A DNA stretch of 47,347 bases from Candidatus Aminicenans sakinawicola JGI OTU-1 (GTDB lineage Bacteria; Acidobacteriota; Aminicenantia; Aminicenantales; Aminicenantaceae), in contig AWNV01000019.1 in NCBI GenBank assembly GCA_000493965.1, forward strand, positions 1-47,347, read 5' to 3'. The position numbers and the translations under genes are program-made. Shown piece by piece: positions 26,301 to 34,916 of the stretch. The notes beneath the pieces were generated by a model. That model searched no databases, was not told where the DNA came from, and was given only the letters and a program-made list of their open reading frames with translations. Positions within the stretch are counted from its first letter, which is position 1. Each line of letters starts with the position of its first letter.

Positions 26301-26781
26301 TCCAGAGCACAGCAGCGGGAACCTATACACGGAAAAAGAGTACAGTGACTTCATCCTGCGCTTTGAATTCAAGCTTACTCCTGGAGCAAACAACGGTCTG
26401 GGGATTCGCGCACCCCTGACTGGAGATGCTGCATATGTTGGAATGGAACTCCAGATACTGGACAATACTGCCCATATATACAAGGACCTAAAGCCCTATC
26501 AGTACCACGGTTCTATCTACGGTGTTGTCCCGGCCAAACGAGGTCATCTCAGGCCAGTTGGCAAGTGGAACTATGAGGAAGTAACTGCCAGAGGCAGAAA
26601 TATTACGGTAAATCTCAATGGTGTCACAATCGTTGATACCGATATCGACCAAGCAAGCAAATCCGGAACCATAGACGGACAGGATCATCCGGGTCTTAAG
26701 CGAGATAAAGGCCATATTGGTTTTCTCGGCCATGGTTCCCGCATAGAGTTCCGCAACATCCGGATCAAAGTGCTGAAATAG
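23392..26781 (+). CDS. Exported HEAT-repeat protein with two DUF1080 (3-keto-glycoside hydrolase type) domains
   Basis: A 1129-aa secreted protein. Signal peptide about residues 1-25. Residues about 30-720 are an alpha-solenoid of HEAT/PBS-lyase-type repeats (recurring VRxAALxALxxL patterns). The C-terminus has two concanavalin-like DUF1080 domains, each opening with LFNGKDLSGW (near residues 735 and 945) and ending in an FRNIxIxE/K strand; YLRGSPQVQIWDP and GIRAPLTGDAAYVGMELQILD are typical. ATG 23392 is chosen for the GGAG at 23380-23383 and the signal peptide. DUF1080 members cleave 3-keto-disaccharides. Doubling the domain behind a long solenoid suggests a scaffold presenting two hydrolase units to bulky substrate; that part is inference. 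Confidence 0.88.
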   Translation: MKINKKSIIIMILGLLFIASSVTASDDVRTLKTKVVDTLAKFPASDTAERDKYASELIRLGPAGILEICRMLTSPGTGDDTRVRFALNGLATYVNRTGAEKEREMYAKAVIKALESATNSEVKAFLIRQLQLAGKKESVKPLSRFLLNNRLCEPAVQALLAIRTPEAEKALLKSIDYSTGAKKTTVIKALGELRSKRATKKIMEYAASRDKNLRSVTLYALANIGDPSSEKVLDKVSVSASPYERAKAPSLYLLYAQRLAESGRKEQAARICRSLIKNYTALHETNIPCSALSVLAANLGENVFEDLLACMDSQNKELRWRALALASTVQGEKTTARWIEKMADVPPEPRAEIIAMLGRRKDESALPVILESLKCGEKSVRMAAIQAAARLGGDKVISDLFALMQTGKEDEIAVLKQTLMCLPGPQVVSKAAESLESYPPLACAALIEMLSERHAKEHLDIVFAQTKSEDDSVRLAALSGLENLVSERDLPRLIDILLSITDSSEIAATQNAIIASANLIPDQEKRAELLLAAMEKTEGTKRVDLLMPLAKIGGEHALQTVAAETKNKDPVIKNAAVLTLADWPELRAVDALLNICRNTENKEHQLVSLKGYVRLVNKAELPPEEKLSLLKEALDIETETEATNIVLSGLADIKTMDSLKLAVSYMDDENSQSTAAWTAARIAMPKTGDETGLSGPEVISALKKSTSLIEDSYEQERIEKYIGTILEQEGFHPLFNGKDLSGWKGLVGDPVSRAKMTSEELNKAQAEADSFMNEHWKVVDGTLVFDGKGHSLCTSRDYTDFELLADWKIEKHGDSGIYLRGSPQVQIWDPEQWPEGSGGLYNNKKNPNKPLKCVDNPIGEWNSFRIKMIGDRVTVHLNDVLVVNNVVMENYWERDKPIYPTGQIELQSHNSPLYFRNIFIHEIIPEKYHTGLTENEITEGFEQLFNGKDLSGWTGDTNGYVAEEGKIVIYPEHSSGNLYTEKEYSDFILRFEFKLTPGANNGLGIRAPLTGDAAYVGMELQILDNTAHIYKDLKPYQYHGSIYGVVPAKRGHLRPVGKWNYEEVTARGRNITVNLNGVTIVDTDIDQASKSGTIDGQDHPGLKRDKGHIGFLGHGSRIEFRNIRIKVLK

Positions 26782-26888
26782 GAGACAAATACTATAACAA
26801 AAAACGCAATTCTCACTTCCGCCGGCTTTTATGCAGCGTTTTATACACGCGTTTTCTTTATTTTTCATAAGAAGGAGGTGGTTCTGTA

Positions 26889-28820
26889 ATGAAAGCTAAA
26901 ATGAATTACCTGCAATTTGTCTTTCTTGTAATGATAGCTGCTAGTTCCCTCTTTAGATGCGGCATTATCTCAAAACCGGCTTTAAAAATAAAGAAAGAGG
27001 CCGTAAAAGAGATAAAAATTATTCCGAAACCTGTAAGAGTAGTTCACAAAAAGGGGAACTTTATTATTGACGACAAAACAAGAATTCTTTTTGAAGGTAG
27101 GGAAAATACAGAATCTGTCGGTGAATATTTTAGAGAAATAATAAAAAAGGCCAGCGGAATGAATCTACTGGTCACTGAATCTTCCGGTGCTGTCCAAGAC
27201 AGCAATTTCATACTGCTTTCCTCAAACCTTTCAAAAGGCAAACTCGGTGAAGAAGGCTACGAGCTAAAATCAATAAGCAAATCAGTCACGGTTAAAGCCA
27301 ATCATGCAAAGGGATTATTTTATGCTGTCCAAACCATCCGTCAAATGCTTCCGCCAGAAATCGAGCGCAGTGCCAATGAAAACTCAGATATCGTCTGGAC
27401 AATTCCAGCTGCTGTCATCAAAGATTTCCCAAGATTTCCATACCGGGGTATGCATCTGGATGTCTGCCGACATTTTTTCCCTGTATCATTCATCAAGAAG
27501 TACATCGACTATCTTGCCATGCATAAGATAAATACTTTTCACTGGCACCTTACCGAAGATCAGGGCTGGAGAATTGAAATCAAAAAATATCCAAAACTAA
27601 CTGAGGTGGGGTCGATACGCAAGGAAACGATCATTGAAAAAACCGAAGAATACGACGGCATAGAGTACGGCGGTTATTACACACAGGAAGAAATCAAAGA
27701 AATAGTGGAGTATGCCGGAAAGCGTTTTATAACAATCATTCCTGAAATAGAAATACCGGGCCATTCTGTAGCAGCACTGACAGCTTACCCTGAATATTCA
27801 TGCACCGGAGGCCCTTTTGAAGTCAGGACAAAATGGGGTGTTTCCAAGGATATATATTGTGCTGGAAATGATGAAACATTTAAGTTCCTGGAAGATATTC
27901 TGACAGAAGTCATAGAGTTGTTCCCATCAAAATACATACATATCGGAGGCGATGAAGCCCCTAAAGATCGATGGAAGGAGTGCCCTAAATGTCAGCAGCG
28001 CATAAAAGATGAGGGACTCGAAGACGAAGGTGAACTGCAGAGTTATTTTATCAAGCGAATCGAAAAATTTCTCAATTATAAAGGCCGAAAACTTATCGGC
28101 TGGGATGAAATTCTTGAAGGCGGACTGTCACCTGATGCCACTGTCATGTCGTGGAGAGGTATCGAAGGCGGAATCGATGCTGCAACACAAGGCCATGATG
28201 TGATAATGGTCCCCTACTCCCACCTATACTTTGACGGTTATCAGGCCGATAGTGAGATAGAACCACTCGCTATTGGATACTGGGCTCCGATAGAAAAAGT
28301 ATATGAGTTCGAACCCATTCCTGAAGTTCTGACAAAAAAGCAGAAAAAACATATTCTCGGAGCCGAGGCAACTCTCTGGACCGAGTATATTGCTACCGAG
28401 GAATATGCCGAATACATGCTCATGCCCAGAATCAGTGCTCTTTCAGAAATCGTATGGTCTCCTAAACAAACACGAGACTGGGATGATTTTGCCATCCGCT
28501 TGCAGCAGCAATATGAAAGATATATGAAGATGGAGGCCAACTTTCGTATTCCGACTCCGCTGGTAGACAATGTGGTCAATCTGGATAAGACCGATGCTCT
28601 CGAGATAAAAAGCCAGATCGATATAGGCAAAATACGTTTCACAACAGACGGTAGTAATCCGACTCCTGAATCCCCTCTGTATACTAGGCCCCTTGTTTTC
28701 AACAAGAACACAACCTTAAAATCAAGGTCATTCATCCCCAGCGGAAGAATGAGTAGTATTATTACAACCTATGTATTGATCAAAGACCTTGCACCAGAGG
28801 GCAAACGACACGACTTGTGA
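26889..28820 (+). CDS. Beta-N-acetylhexosaminidase, glycoside hydrolase family 20, exported
   Basis: A 643-aa exo-hexosaminidase candidate. N-terminal hydrophobic signal (about residues 5-22) followed by Cys24; the FRC context is a poor lipobox, so lipidation is uncertain. Residues 42-180 form the GH20b domain, then the barrel begins FPYRGMHLDVCRHFFP. HKINTFHWHLTEDQGWRIE and the catalytic HIGGDEAP (Asp355-Glu356) are canonical, using substrate-assisted catalysis. Residues about 565-630 are a chitobiase-type C-terminal domain (IRFTTDGSNPTPESPLY). A near-perfect ribosome site, AAGGAGGTG, precedes the ATG. It lies 107 nt after the DUF1080 gene and probably supplies amino sugars to the locus. Confidence 0.93.
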   Translation: MKAKMNYLQFVFLVMIAASSLFRCGIISKPALKIKKEAVKEIKIIPKPVRVVHKKGNFIIDDKTRILFEGRENTESVGEYFREIIKKASGMNLLVTESSGAVQDSNFILLSSNLSKGKLGEEGYELKSISKSVTVKANHAKGLFYAVQTIRQMLPPEIERSANENSDIVWTIPAAVIKDFPRFPYRGMHLDVCRHFFPVSFIKKYIDYLAMHKINTFHWHLTEDQGWRIEIKKYPKLTEVGSIRKETIIEKTEEYDGIEYGGYYTQEEIKEIVEYAGKRFITIIPEIEIPGHSVAALTAYPEYSCTGGPFEVRTKWGVSKDIYCAGNDETFKFLEDILTEVIELFPSKYIHIGGDEAPKDRWKECPKCQQRIKDEGLEDEGELQSYFIKRIEKFLNYKGRKLIGWDEILEGGLSPDATVMSWRGIEGGIDAATQGHDVIMVPYSHLYFDGYQADSEIEPLAIGYWAPIEKVYEFEPIPEVLTKKQKKHILGAEATLWTEYIATEEYAEYMLMPRISALSEIVWSPKQTRDWDDFAIRLQQQYERYMKMEANFRIPTPLVDNVVNLDKTDALEIKSQIDIGKIRFTTDGSNPTPESPLYTRPLVFNKNTTLKSRSFIPSGRMSSIITTYVLIKDLAPEGKRHDL

Positions 28821-28834
28821 AAAAGTTAACTTTA

Positions 28835-28915
28835 TTGAACGCCCTGCTCACGGTCAGTTACCAGGCCCTCAAATCCGCCCTTGCTAATCCTATTGATGTG
28901 TTGAAGTACGAGTAA
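28835..28915 (+). pseudogene. Fossil C-terminus of an FtsX/MacB-type ABC transporter permease
   Basis: Reading from 28835 the plus strand gives LNALLTVSYQALKSALANP then IDVLKYE and a TAA. This is the typical ending of FtsX-family permeases (TVSYQAIKAALANPVxSLRYE). No start or upstream transmembrane sequence remains; it begins only 15 nt after the GH20 stop. It is therefore a relic left by a deletion or replacement that joined the GH20 gene to the end of a lost permease gene. Confidence 0.7.
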
Positions 28916-28969
28916 AAATGATAATGAACCAGGGCAAGCACAAAAAGTAAATTCTTATAAAATCAATTT

Positions 28970-31561
28970 TCAGCGCATTAGAGCGTTGAAGAGCAGCTTG
29001 AAAGTGCCGTGCGTCTGGGAGCGGTGCTGGGTCCGAAATCCGATAAGAACCACCTGACCTTTGCCGTATACAGCATTGACCATCGCTGCCAGGTTGGCTA
29101 GATGCTTTTCCCCGATGAGCCAGCCGCTCTGCAGTAGATCCCTGTCTTGGTAGCGGACAACGATCTCATACAATTCATTGTGGTCGTTTGGGATGATCAC
29201 GAACGCCGGGCTTGACGAGAAGAGAACCAGGCCTTCTGAAGGCATACCATAAGCTAGCGGATGAGAGTTGTCGAAGTTCACTTTAAGAGTCGAACCAGGG
29301 CAGAAAAATTCTTTCGTGCTGAGATTGTCCACGGCATTTGAAACGCTCAATTCGAACTTTTCGATCGCAAAGCTACATGCCTCTCCGAGCGTTACCAGTG
29401 TTCCTCCATTTTTCACAAATGCTTTCAGCGCTTCGAGGCCCTCTTTTCCGATGCCGCTTCGATATTCTGGAGGAACCGACGATAAATAGCGGCGGTATCT
29501 GCCGCTTATATCACCCATGATCATACCCGTCGAATCGTTCGGCAGGATTATGGCGTCATATTTCTCGTTCAGGTTCCCCTTTTTGATATCAACGTCCATC
29601 AGGGACTTATAAGGGAATTCGAACTGTTCGAGGAGAAATCGAGTCCAGCCCTCGTCCATGTTGCCGCCCCAGTAGCGCTGATACATGCCTACGCGCGGCC
29701 GCTTGACATTGTGAGTACCTTCTTTTATCTCACTTTTCAGTGCTTTGAAATCAAATCCTGTCTGCTCTGCCACATCCTTGAGGAAAGACTCCTTTCCTTG
29801 GGATACGATGAAGTCGCCGGGGCGGAGTCCTGAGAATGCCTTGTCAACACGCCGAACCGCGACCCCTTTCTTTAGAAGGAGATTTACTGCTTTAAAGCTG
29901 GCGTTCAGCCTGCCGTCAAGCACATAACCCGATCCACCTGCCTCGACATTCCCGGATACCGGTACCTTACTGGTGAGTATCTGAAAGTCGCCTTTAACCG
30001 CCTCGTTAATCGGGTCGACACGAACACCCATGAACTCGTACATGGTGTGGGTAGCCATGTCATAAGGCCGCACCGGAGAACCGTCATCGTTCCGGGTCCA
30101 ATCATTGTCAGGGTAAAATGTTCGTCCAAGTAAGTTTCGGATCAAACCCATCTTGGGCTGCGCTAGTGAGATAACAAAGGAACCTTCCGGATAGATAACA
30201 CCGCAGACGTTGAATGCTTCTTTTGCTTGCTTGATCTCGACACCGGACATCAAAAGGGTATTTATCATTTTTACAGCGGTCAAGGTATCATGCTGATTTT
30301 GCGGGATGATATAAGCTCTAGGTTTACCCTGAGCACCCCGCTCTGTCTGCCGTTTGGCTTTCAAATAGGCATTCCAGAGCACTGTTTCTTTATTTCGTGC
30401 CGCCAGGTCTAGAAGTGCCCATGACCCGATCTTCTGCTGCTCTACAATATCCCGAAGTCTCCACCAACCGCCTGGCCATGGATGGGGGAAGGTAGTCTGG
30501 GCCTTATATTCTGGAAACTGACGGCCCCCACCGCGCAGCTGCTCAGGGTGGATATAGATGGGTGTTGCCAGTTTTGCACTGGCGGACTCAGTAAGCATCC
30601 CTGCGATATTGTGGAAAGGAGTGATCCAGTGCCATCCGAAATGACCCCAGCCGGAAAACTGGGCTGCGTTGATGATACCGGTTTTACCATTTTCCTCCAG
30701 CTTGTATGCAATGTGGGCACCGTACCAACTATGCTCCCGCCAGATGAGAGGATCGGCATAAGGACGAATAGGCTCACAGTAAGGAGGAACATAGAGCCGG
30801 GCTCCATAGCTTCCCATATGGTGATGATCGATGTAAGCCTGGGGAACCCAGTCCCGGAACAATATCTTGGCTGCATATACCGACTCGATCATGTTGAGAA
30901 AGTCGCCATCCCTGTTGTTGTCGTGCCCTACGTATTTGTGGTAGAGCCAGGGAAGACCGGCGCCCTCGTACTCCGTGTCCAGGGTTTTTCGATACCAGTC
31001 GGTAACCATGATCTCACCGTCCGGGTTGAAGCAAGGTATCATGAAGAAGACCACGTTGTTCAGGATACGCTGTGTCTCATCATCGTCCCGGGTTAAAAGG
31101 TCATATGTCAGCTCAGGTGCCATTTGTGTGCCTCCGATCTCGGTGGCATGGAGGCTCATGGATTGGCACATGACTGCCTTTCCCTCCTTTACCAACTTTT
31201 TAATCTCTGCCTCTTCGACACCACGCGGGTCGCTGATCCTGGCATTTACTTCCTGCAATCGGTCCAGATTTGCCAGGTTATCCGGAGCGGAGATGATCAC
31301 CAGAAGAAAGGGATTGCCCTCGGTTGAGGGGCCCATATTGACTACCTTGATCTTTCTGCTTTCGCTCTCCAGAAGTTTGAAGTAGTCGACGATTTTATCC
31401 CAGCGTGCTATCTTTCTATCGCTGCCGAGTTCGAATCCAAAGAAATCTTTGGGAGATGTGACCTTTTTTTGTGCTTCTGCGGTCCCGGTTATAAATCCTA
31501 TAATAAAAATCACCAGCACAAGTATTTGAATAGAGTGGAAAAACTTGGCGTTTTTTCTCAT
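28970..31561 (-). CDS. Exported M14-family zinc carboxypeptidase-like protein
   Basis: An 863-aa metallopeptidase with a signal peptide (to about residue 30, TAEA). Zinc ligands are HATE (His138, Glu141) and a His in IDHHHMGSYGA (246-248). FNPDGE, GHDNNRDGD and the catalytic Glu325 in GMLTESAS match M14. Residues after about 430 form an additional domain that includes a glutamine-amidotransferase-like segment (KYDAIILPNDSTG to VKNGGTLVTLGEACSFAI), usual in long M14 homologues of this type. GGAGAGGG precedes the ATG, 11 nt after the M3 peptidase stop, so the two form an operon. The gene is visibly richer in G+C than its neighbours, and the adjoining FtsX relic supports recombination here. Confidence 0.9.
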   Translation of the reverse strand: MRKNAKFFHSIQILVLVIFIIGFITGTAEAQKKVTSPKDFFGFELGSDRKIARWDKIVDYFKLLESESRKIKVVNMGPSTEGNPFLLVIISAPDNLANLDRLQEVNARISDPRGVEEAEIKKLVKEGKAVMCQSMSLHATEIGGTQMAPELTYDLLTRDDDETQRILNNVVFFMIPCFNPDGEIMVTDWYRKTLDTEYEGAGLPWLYHKYVGHDNNRDGDFLNMIESVYAAKILFRDWVPQAYIDHHHMGSYGARLYVPPYCEPIRPYADPLIWREHSWYGAHIAYKLEENGKTGIINAAQFSGWGHFGWHWITPFHNIAGMLTESASAKLATPIYIHPEQLRGGGRQFPEYKAQTTFPHPWPGGWWRLRDIVEQQKIGSWALLDLAARNKETVLWNAYLKAKRQTERGAQGKPRAYIIPQNQHDTLTAVKMINTLLMSGVEIKQAKEAFNVCGVIYPEGSFVISLAQPKMGLIRNLLGRTFYPDNDWTRNDDGSPVRPYDMATHTMYEFMGVRVDPINEAVKGDFQILTSKVPVSGNVEAGGSGYVLDGRLNASFKAVNLLLKKGVAVRRVDKAFSGLRPGDFIVSQGKESFLKDVAEQTGFDFKALKSEIKEGTHNVKRPRVGMYQRYWGGNMDEGWTRFLLEQFEFPYKSLMDVDIKKGNLNEKYDAIILPNDSTGMIMGDISGRYRRYLSSVPPEYRSGIGKEGLEALKAFVKNGGTLVTLGEACSFAIEKFELSVSNAVDNLSTKEFFCPGSTLKVNFDNSHPLAYGMPSEGLVLFSSSPAFVIIPNDHNELYEIVVRYQDRDLLQSGWLIGEKHLANLAAMVNAVYGKGQVVLIGFRTQHRSQTHGTFKLLFNALMR

Positions 31562-31572
31562 AATTCCCTCTC

Positions 31573-33687
31573 CTATTTAAGCCCTTTCCGCTTCAGCACA
31601 GCATCAATCTTGGGTTCAGCTCCTCTGAACCGCTTATAAAGCGTCATAGGATTCTCTGTCCCGCCTTTTTCAAGAATATTTTTCCTGAACGCCAGGGCTG
31701 TTTTCTGGTCAAAGAGGCTTGTCTCCTTAAAAGCCTGATAAGCATCGGCATCCAAAACTTCTGCCCATATATAGCTGTAATATCCGGAAGAATAACCGCC
31801 GCTGAAGATATGGCCGAAATATGGACTCTTGTAACGTACAACAATTTCGGGAATCAGGCCTATCTTCTTCATGGATTCCGCCTCGAACTTTTTGACATCA
31901 GGCTCTTTGGCTTCTGTCAATGTATGCCAGTCCATATCGAGGTAGCAGGCTGCCATGTATTCAACCGTTGCAAAGCCCTGATTGAAATGGCCGCTCTTTT
32001 TGATTTTATCGACCAAACCTTGCGGAATGACTTCACCGGTTTCATAATGTTTTGCATAGTCCTTGATAACCTCTGAGTCACCTGCCCAGTTTTCCATAAT
32101 CTGGGAGGGCAATTCAACAAAATCCCTGGGGACAGCCGTTCCTGACAGTGTTTCATATGTACAATTTGAAAGCAGCCCATGAAGACCGTGCCCAAATTCG
32201 TGAAATAATGTCAAAGCTTCTTCAAAACTCAATAAAGCCGGTTTATCTCCAGTCGGTTTTGAAAAGTTAAATACGTTTGCAATCACAGGATGTATGTCAC
32301 TACCGTCCCTTCTTGACTGCTTTCTGAAACTGTTCATCCAAGCACCGCCACGCTTGCTTGCTCTGGGGAAATAATCCTGATAAAGGATGCCGATATGTGA
32401 GCCATCGCCTTCCAGAACTTCAAACACTTTCACATCTTCATGATACTTGGGTATATCGGTTATCTCTTTAAATGTAATTCCGTAAAGTTTATTCGCCACG
32501 GCAAATGCGCCGTCCCGGACATTCTCAAGCTTAAAATACGGCCGCAAAGTTTTGTCATTCAGGTCATATTTTGCCTTCTTCAGCTTTTCCACATAGTACC
32601 ACCAGTCCCAGGGTTCAAGCTTGAAATCATGCCCTTCCTGTTTAATCATTGACTGAAGATCCCTGGCCTCCTCTTTGGCCCTGGCTAAGGAAGGCTTCCA
32701 GATCTGATCCAGAAATTTGTAGACATTTTCTGGCTTTTTCGCCATATTCTTTTCAAGTACGAAATCCGCATGTGTTTCATACCCAAGCAAATGTGCTCTT
32801 TCTACGCGAAGTACTGCCATTTTGGATAAGACTGCTTTGTTGTCCAACTCGTTATCATTATTTCCACGGCTAATATAAGCTTTAAATATTTTCTCCCTGA
32901 GTTCACGCTTTTCTGAATACTGAAGGAAAGGAATCATACTCGGTTTGTGCAAAGTAAAAACCCATTTGCCTTCATGCCCTCTTTCTTTCGCAGCTTCAGC
33001 GGCTCCTACCACGACTGAATCAGGAAGGCCGGCAAGTTCCTCCTCTTTGTCGATCACCAATTCAAAAGCGTTATTCTCTTTCAGAACATTCTCACCAAAC
33101 TTTAGCGAGAGCAGGGAAAGTTCTTCGTTTATCTGCCTTAATCTGGCTTGCTTTTCCGGGTTCAGGTTTGCACCGCCTCTGACGAATTCTTTATAAATCC
33201 GTTCAAGCAGCCTCCCTTGTTCCGGTGAAAGTTCCAGTTTTTCTTTTTGATCATACACAGCCTTTACTCTTTCAAACAGAACAGCATTCATCTTGATATC
33301 ATCCTCATGTTTCGATAAAAGCGGAGCCGCATCTTTTGCAATTTTTTGCATCTCAGCATTTGTATTTGCACCATTCAGGTTACCAAAAACATTTCCGACC
33401 TTTGTCAGTAAGCTTCCACTTCTTTCAAGTGCTTCAATAGTGTTTTCAAATGTAGAGGGCTCAGTACTGCTAACAATTGCCTCGATTTCCTTTTGCTGCT
33501 GTTTCATGCCTTGTTTAAAGGCCGGTAAATAATGCTCTTCCTTTATTTTATTAAAGGGAGGCACATTAAATGGAGTATTAAATTCTGAAAGAAATGGATT
33601 TTCTTCAGCTGTTTTTTTATGCGTTTGGTTTGCACATGAGAAAAGCAGTAAACTCACCATTGCCAAAAATAGAAACGTCTTTTTCAT
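31573..33687 (-). CDS. dcp: M3-family peptidyl-dipeptidase (Dcp-like) lipoprotein
   Basis: A 704-aa zinc metallopeptidase of the thimet oligopeptidase family that trims dipeptides or short peptides. Zinc motif LFHEFGHGLHGLLS (HExxH 496-500), with the third ligand region DFVELPSQIMENW. N-terminal MKKTFLFLAMVSLLLFSCANQ is a lipoprotein signal with the lipid-acceptor Cys at residue 18, so it is likely anchored in the envelope. ATG 33687 is chosen over one at 33741 because a GGGAG box precedes it and the lipobox is then correctly placed. It is transcribed ahead of the M14 carboxypeptidase; the pair would finish peptide breakdown started by larger proteases. Confidence 0.93.
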   Translation of the reverse strand: MKKTFLFLAMVSLLLFSCANQTHKKTAEENPFLSEFNTPFNVPPFNKIKEEHYLPAFKQGMKQQQKEIEAIVSSTEPSTFENTIEALERSGSLLTKVGNVFGNLNGANTNAEMQKIAKDAAPLLSKHEDDIKMNAVLFERVKAVYDQKEKLELSPEQGRLLERIYKEFVRGGANLNPEKQARLRQINEELSLLSLKFGENVLKENNAFELVIDKEEELAGLPDSVVVGAAEAAKERGHEGKWVFTLHKPSMIPFLQYSEKRELREKIFKAYISRGNNDNELDNKAVLSKMAVLRVERAHLLGYETHADFVLEKNMAKKPENVYKFLDQIWKPSLARAKEEARDLQSMIKQEGHDFKLEPWDWWYYVEKLKKAKYDLNDKTLRPYFKLENVRDGAFAVANKLYGITFKEITDIPKYHEDVKVFEVLEGDGSHIGILYQDYFPRASKRGGAWMNSFRKQSRRDGSDIHPVIANVFNFSKPTGDKPALLSFEEALTLFHEFGHGLHGLLSNCTYETLSGTAVPRDFVELPSQIMENWAGDSEVIKDYAKHYETGEVIPQGLVDKIKKSGHFNQGFATVEYMAACYLDMDWHTLTEAKEPDVKKFEAESMKKIGLIPEIVVRYKSPYFGHIFSGGYSSGYYSYIWAEVLDADAYQAFKETSLFDQKTALAFRKNILEKGGTENPMTLYKRFRGAEPKIDAVLKRKGLK

Positions 33688-33802
33688 TTTAAATCTCCCA
33701 TCTGTTTTTTGATTTGCAATACACATGCCATAATAATACAAAAAAATTATAAATTAAACTTCTATAAATTCAATGAAATTTTTCAACTATTTATAGACAT
33801 AA

Positions 33803-34906
33803 CTACTGAATGATTCCCACTGCCAGAAGCACAAACATTGTTATCCCAAGCGCAAACATAATAAAGCCAGTAATGAAATGTAACCTGGCTAAATTCTTCT
33901 GCCGCCATATTTCCACTCGCGCTGTTGTAGTTAGCCCGAGCCCAACTCCAAGTGTTATAACCACAAAAGGCAAAATAAAGATAGCATTGTAGAGAAGTAG
34001 CAGCCAGACTGCCTGCATCCGTGTTGCAGTATCACCAAGCATCCCTATTATTACAATATAAGGGCCTGACGTACACGGCAGAAGAAAAAGACTGATCAAA
34101 AATCCCATGAAAAAAGCACCGGGGACAGAAGCGATATTCGACGTAATTTTTTTCAGTTTAGGCTGCCATGATTTCGGCACTCCAACACTTATCTTCTGCC
34201 CCTTCCGGAATACTTCTTTCATGTTCCACAGACCAACTAAAACAGCCAGCACAGCAACCGCGATATAAACATAATGCTGAATCCCTGCTACCCGGACAGC
34301 GGAAAAGAGTCCAAATCCCATAAAAAAATAAGAAATAAAACAGGCTGCTGTGAAGGCAAACCCAGAAGCGAGGACAGCTTTCCTTTTTCTATCTGAAACC
34401 AGCAGCACAGAACCCAAAAGAAGCACAAGGACAGCACATGCACACGGATTTATAGAATCTACTGCTGCTGATCCAATTACTGCAGGCAGTGTTATCTTAG
34501 TAGTTAATTTTCCTCCTTCTTCTCCTCTTTGAATCCTGCTGAGTGGTGATTCTGTCTCAGATCTTAGAGCATACCTTACTGCTTCTTCGATTTTTCTCTG
34601 CACTATACGGCTGCTCCCCTGAAAAGCCTTATCACCAATGAATACGGCCGGAGTGCCTTTTGCAAGAATATCCTCTGCCCTGTAAACCCTGGCCAACTCT
34701 ATCAGCAAACTTGCATTTCCATATTCATGAATTTCATATTCTCTGATAATGACAGCATAGTTGGGTTTTATTCGGTTTTCCAGAAAATCGTTGATCTTTT
34801 TACATTCAGGACAGCCTTTTTCGTAAAAAAAAAGAAGCTCCCCTGCAGAGAGAGATGGGATAAAAAAGAGCAGCAGCAAAATGACAGCAGCACTAATATT
34901 CCTCAC
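33803..34906 (-). CDS. Thioredoxin-like / CcdA-type membrane thiol transporter fusion
   Basis: A 367-aa inner-membrane protein. Signal or first membrane segment (residues 5-20), then a thioredoxin/glutaredoxin-like domain with FFYEKGCPECKK (Cys32, Cys35) and a cis-Pro region GTPAVFIG. From about residue 140 come six to seven membrane segments of the cytochrome-c biogenesis/DsbD type, with DSINPCACAV and LLPCTSGPY providing the paired membrane cysteines. It would move reducing equivalents across the membrane to a periplasmic partner. The start codon is GTG with AGGGA upstream. It lies 10 nt after the DUF1573/rhodanese-like gene, so the two form an operon. Confidence 0.85.
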   Translation of the reverse strand: MRNISAAVILLLLFFIPSLSAGELLFFYEKGCPECKKINDFLENRIKPNYAVIIREYEIHEYGNASLLIELARVYRAEDILAKGTPAVFIGDKAFQGSSRIVQRKIEEAVRYALRSETESPLSRIQRGEEGGKLTTKITLPAVIGSAAVDSINPCACAVLVLLLGSVLLVSDRKRKAVLASGFAFTAACFISYFFMGFGLFSAVRVAGIQHYVYIAVAVLAVLVGLWNMKEVFRKGQKISVGVPKSWQPKLKKITSNIASVPGAFFMGFLISLFLLPCTSGPYIVIIGMLGDTATRMQAVWLLLLYNAIFILPFVVITLGVGLGLTTTARVEIWRQKNLARLHFITGFIMFALGITMFVLLAVGIIQ

Positions 34907-34916
34907 TGTATCCCTG

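Noticed and set aside
26782..26888. Terminator between the DUF1080 and GH20 genes
   Set aside because: AAAACGC and GCGTTTT are present but the spacing and lack of a T-run after a compact stem make termination unconvincing; co-transcription is more likely.
30482..31096. 204-codon plus-strand frame
   Set aside because: Antisense to the M14 peptidase gene, whose zinc and catalytic motifs are intact; long shadows are expected in GC-richer genes.
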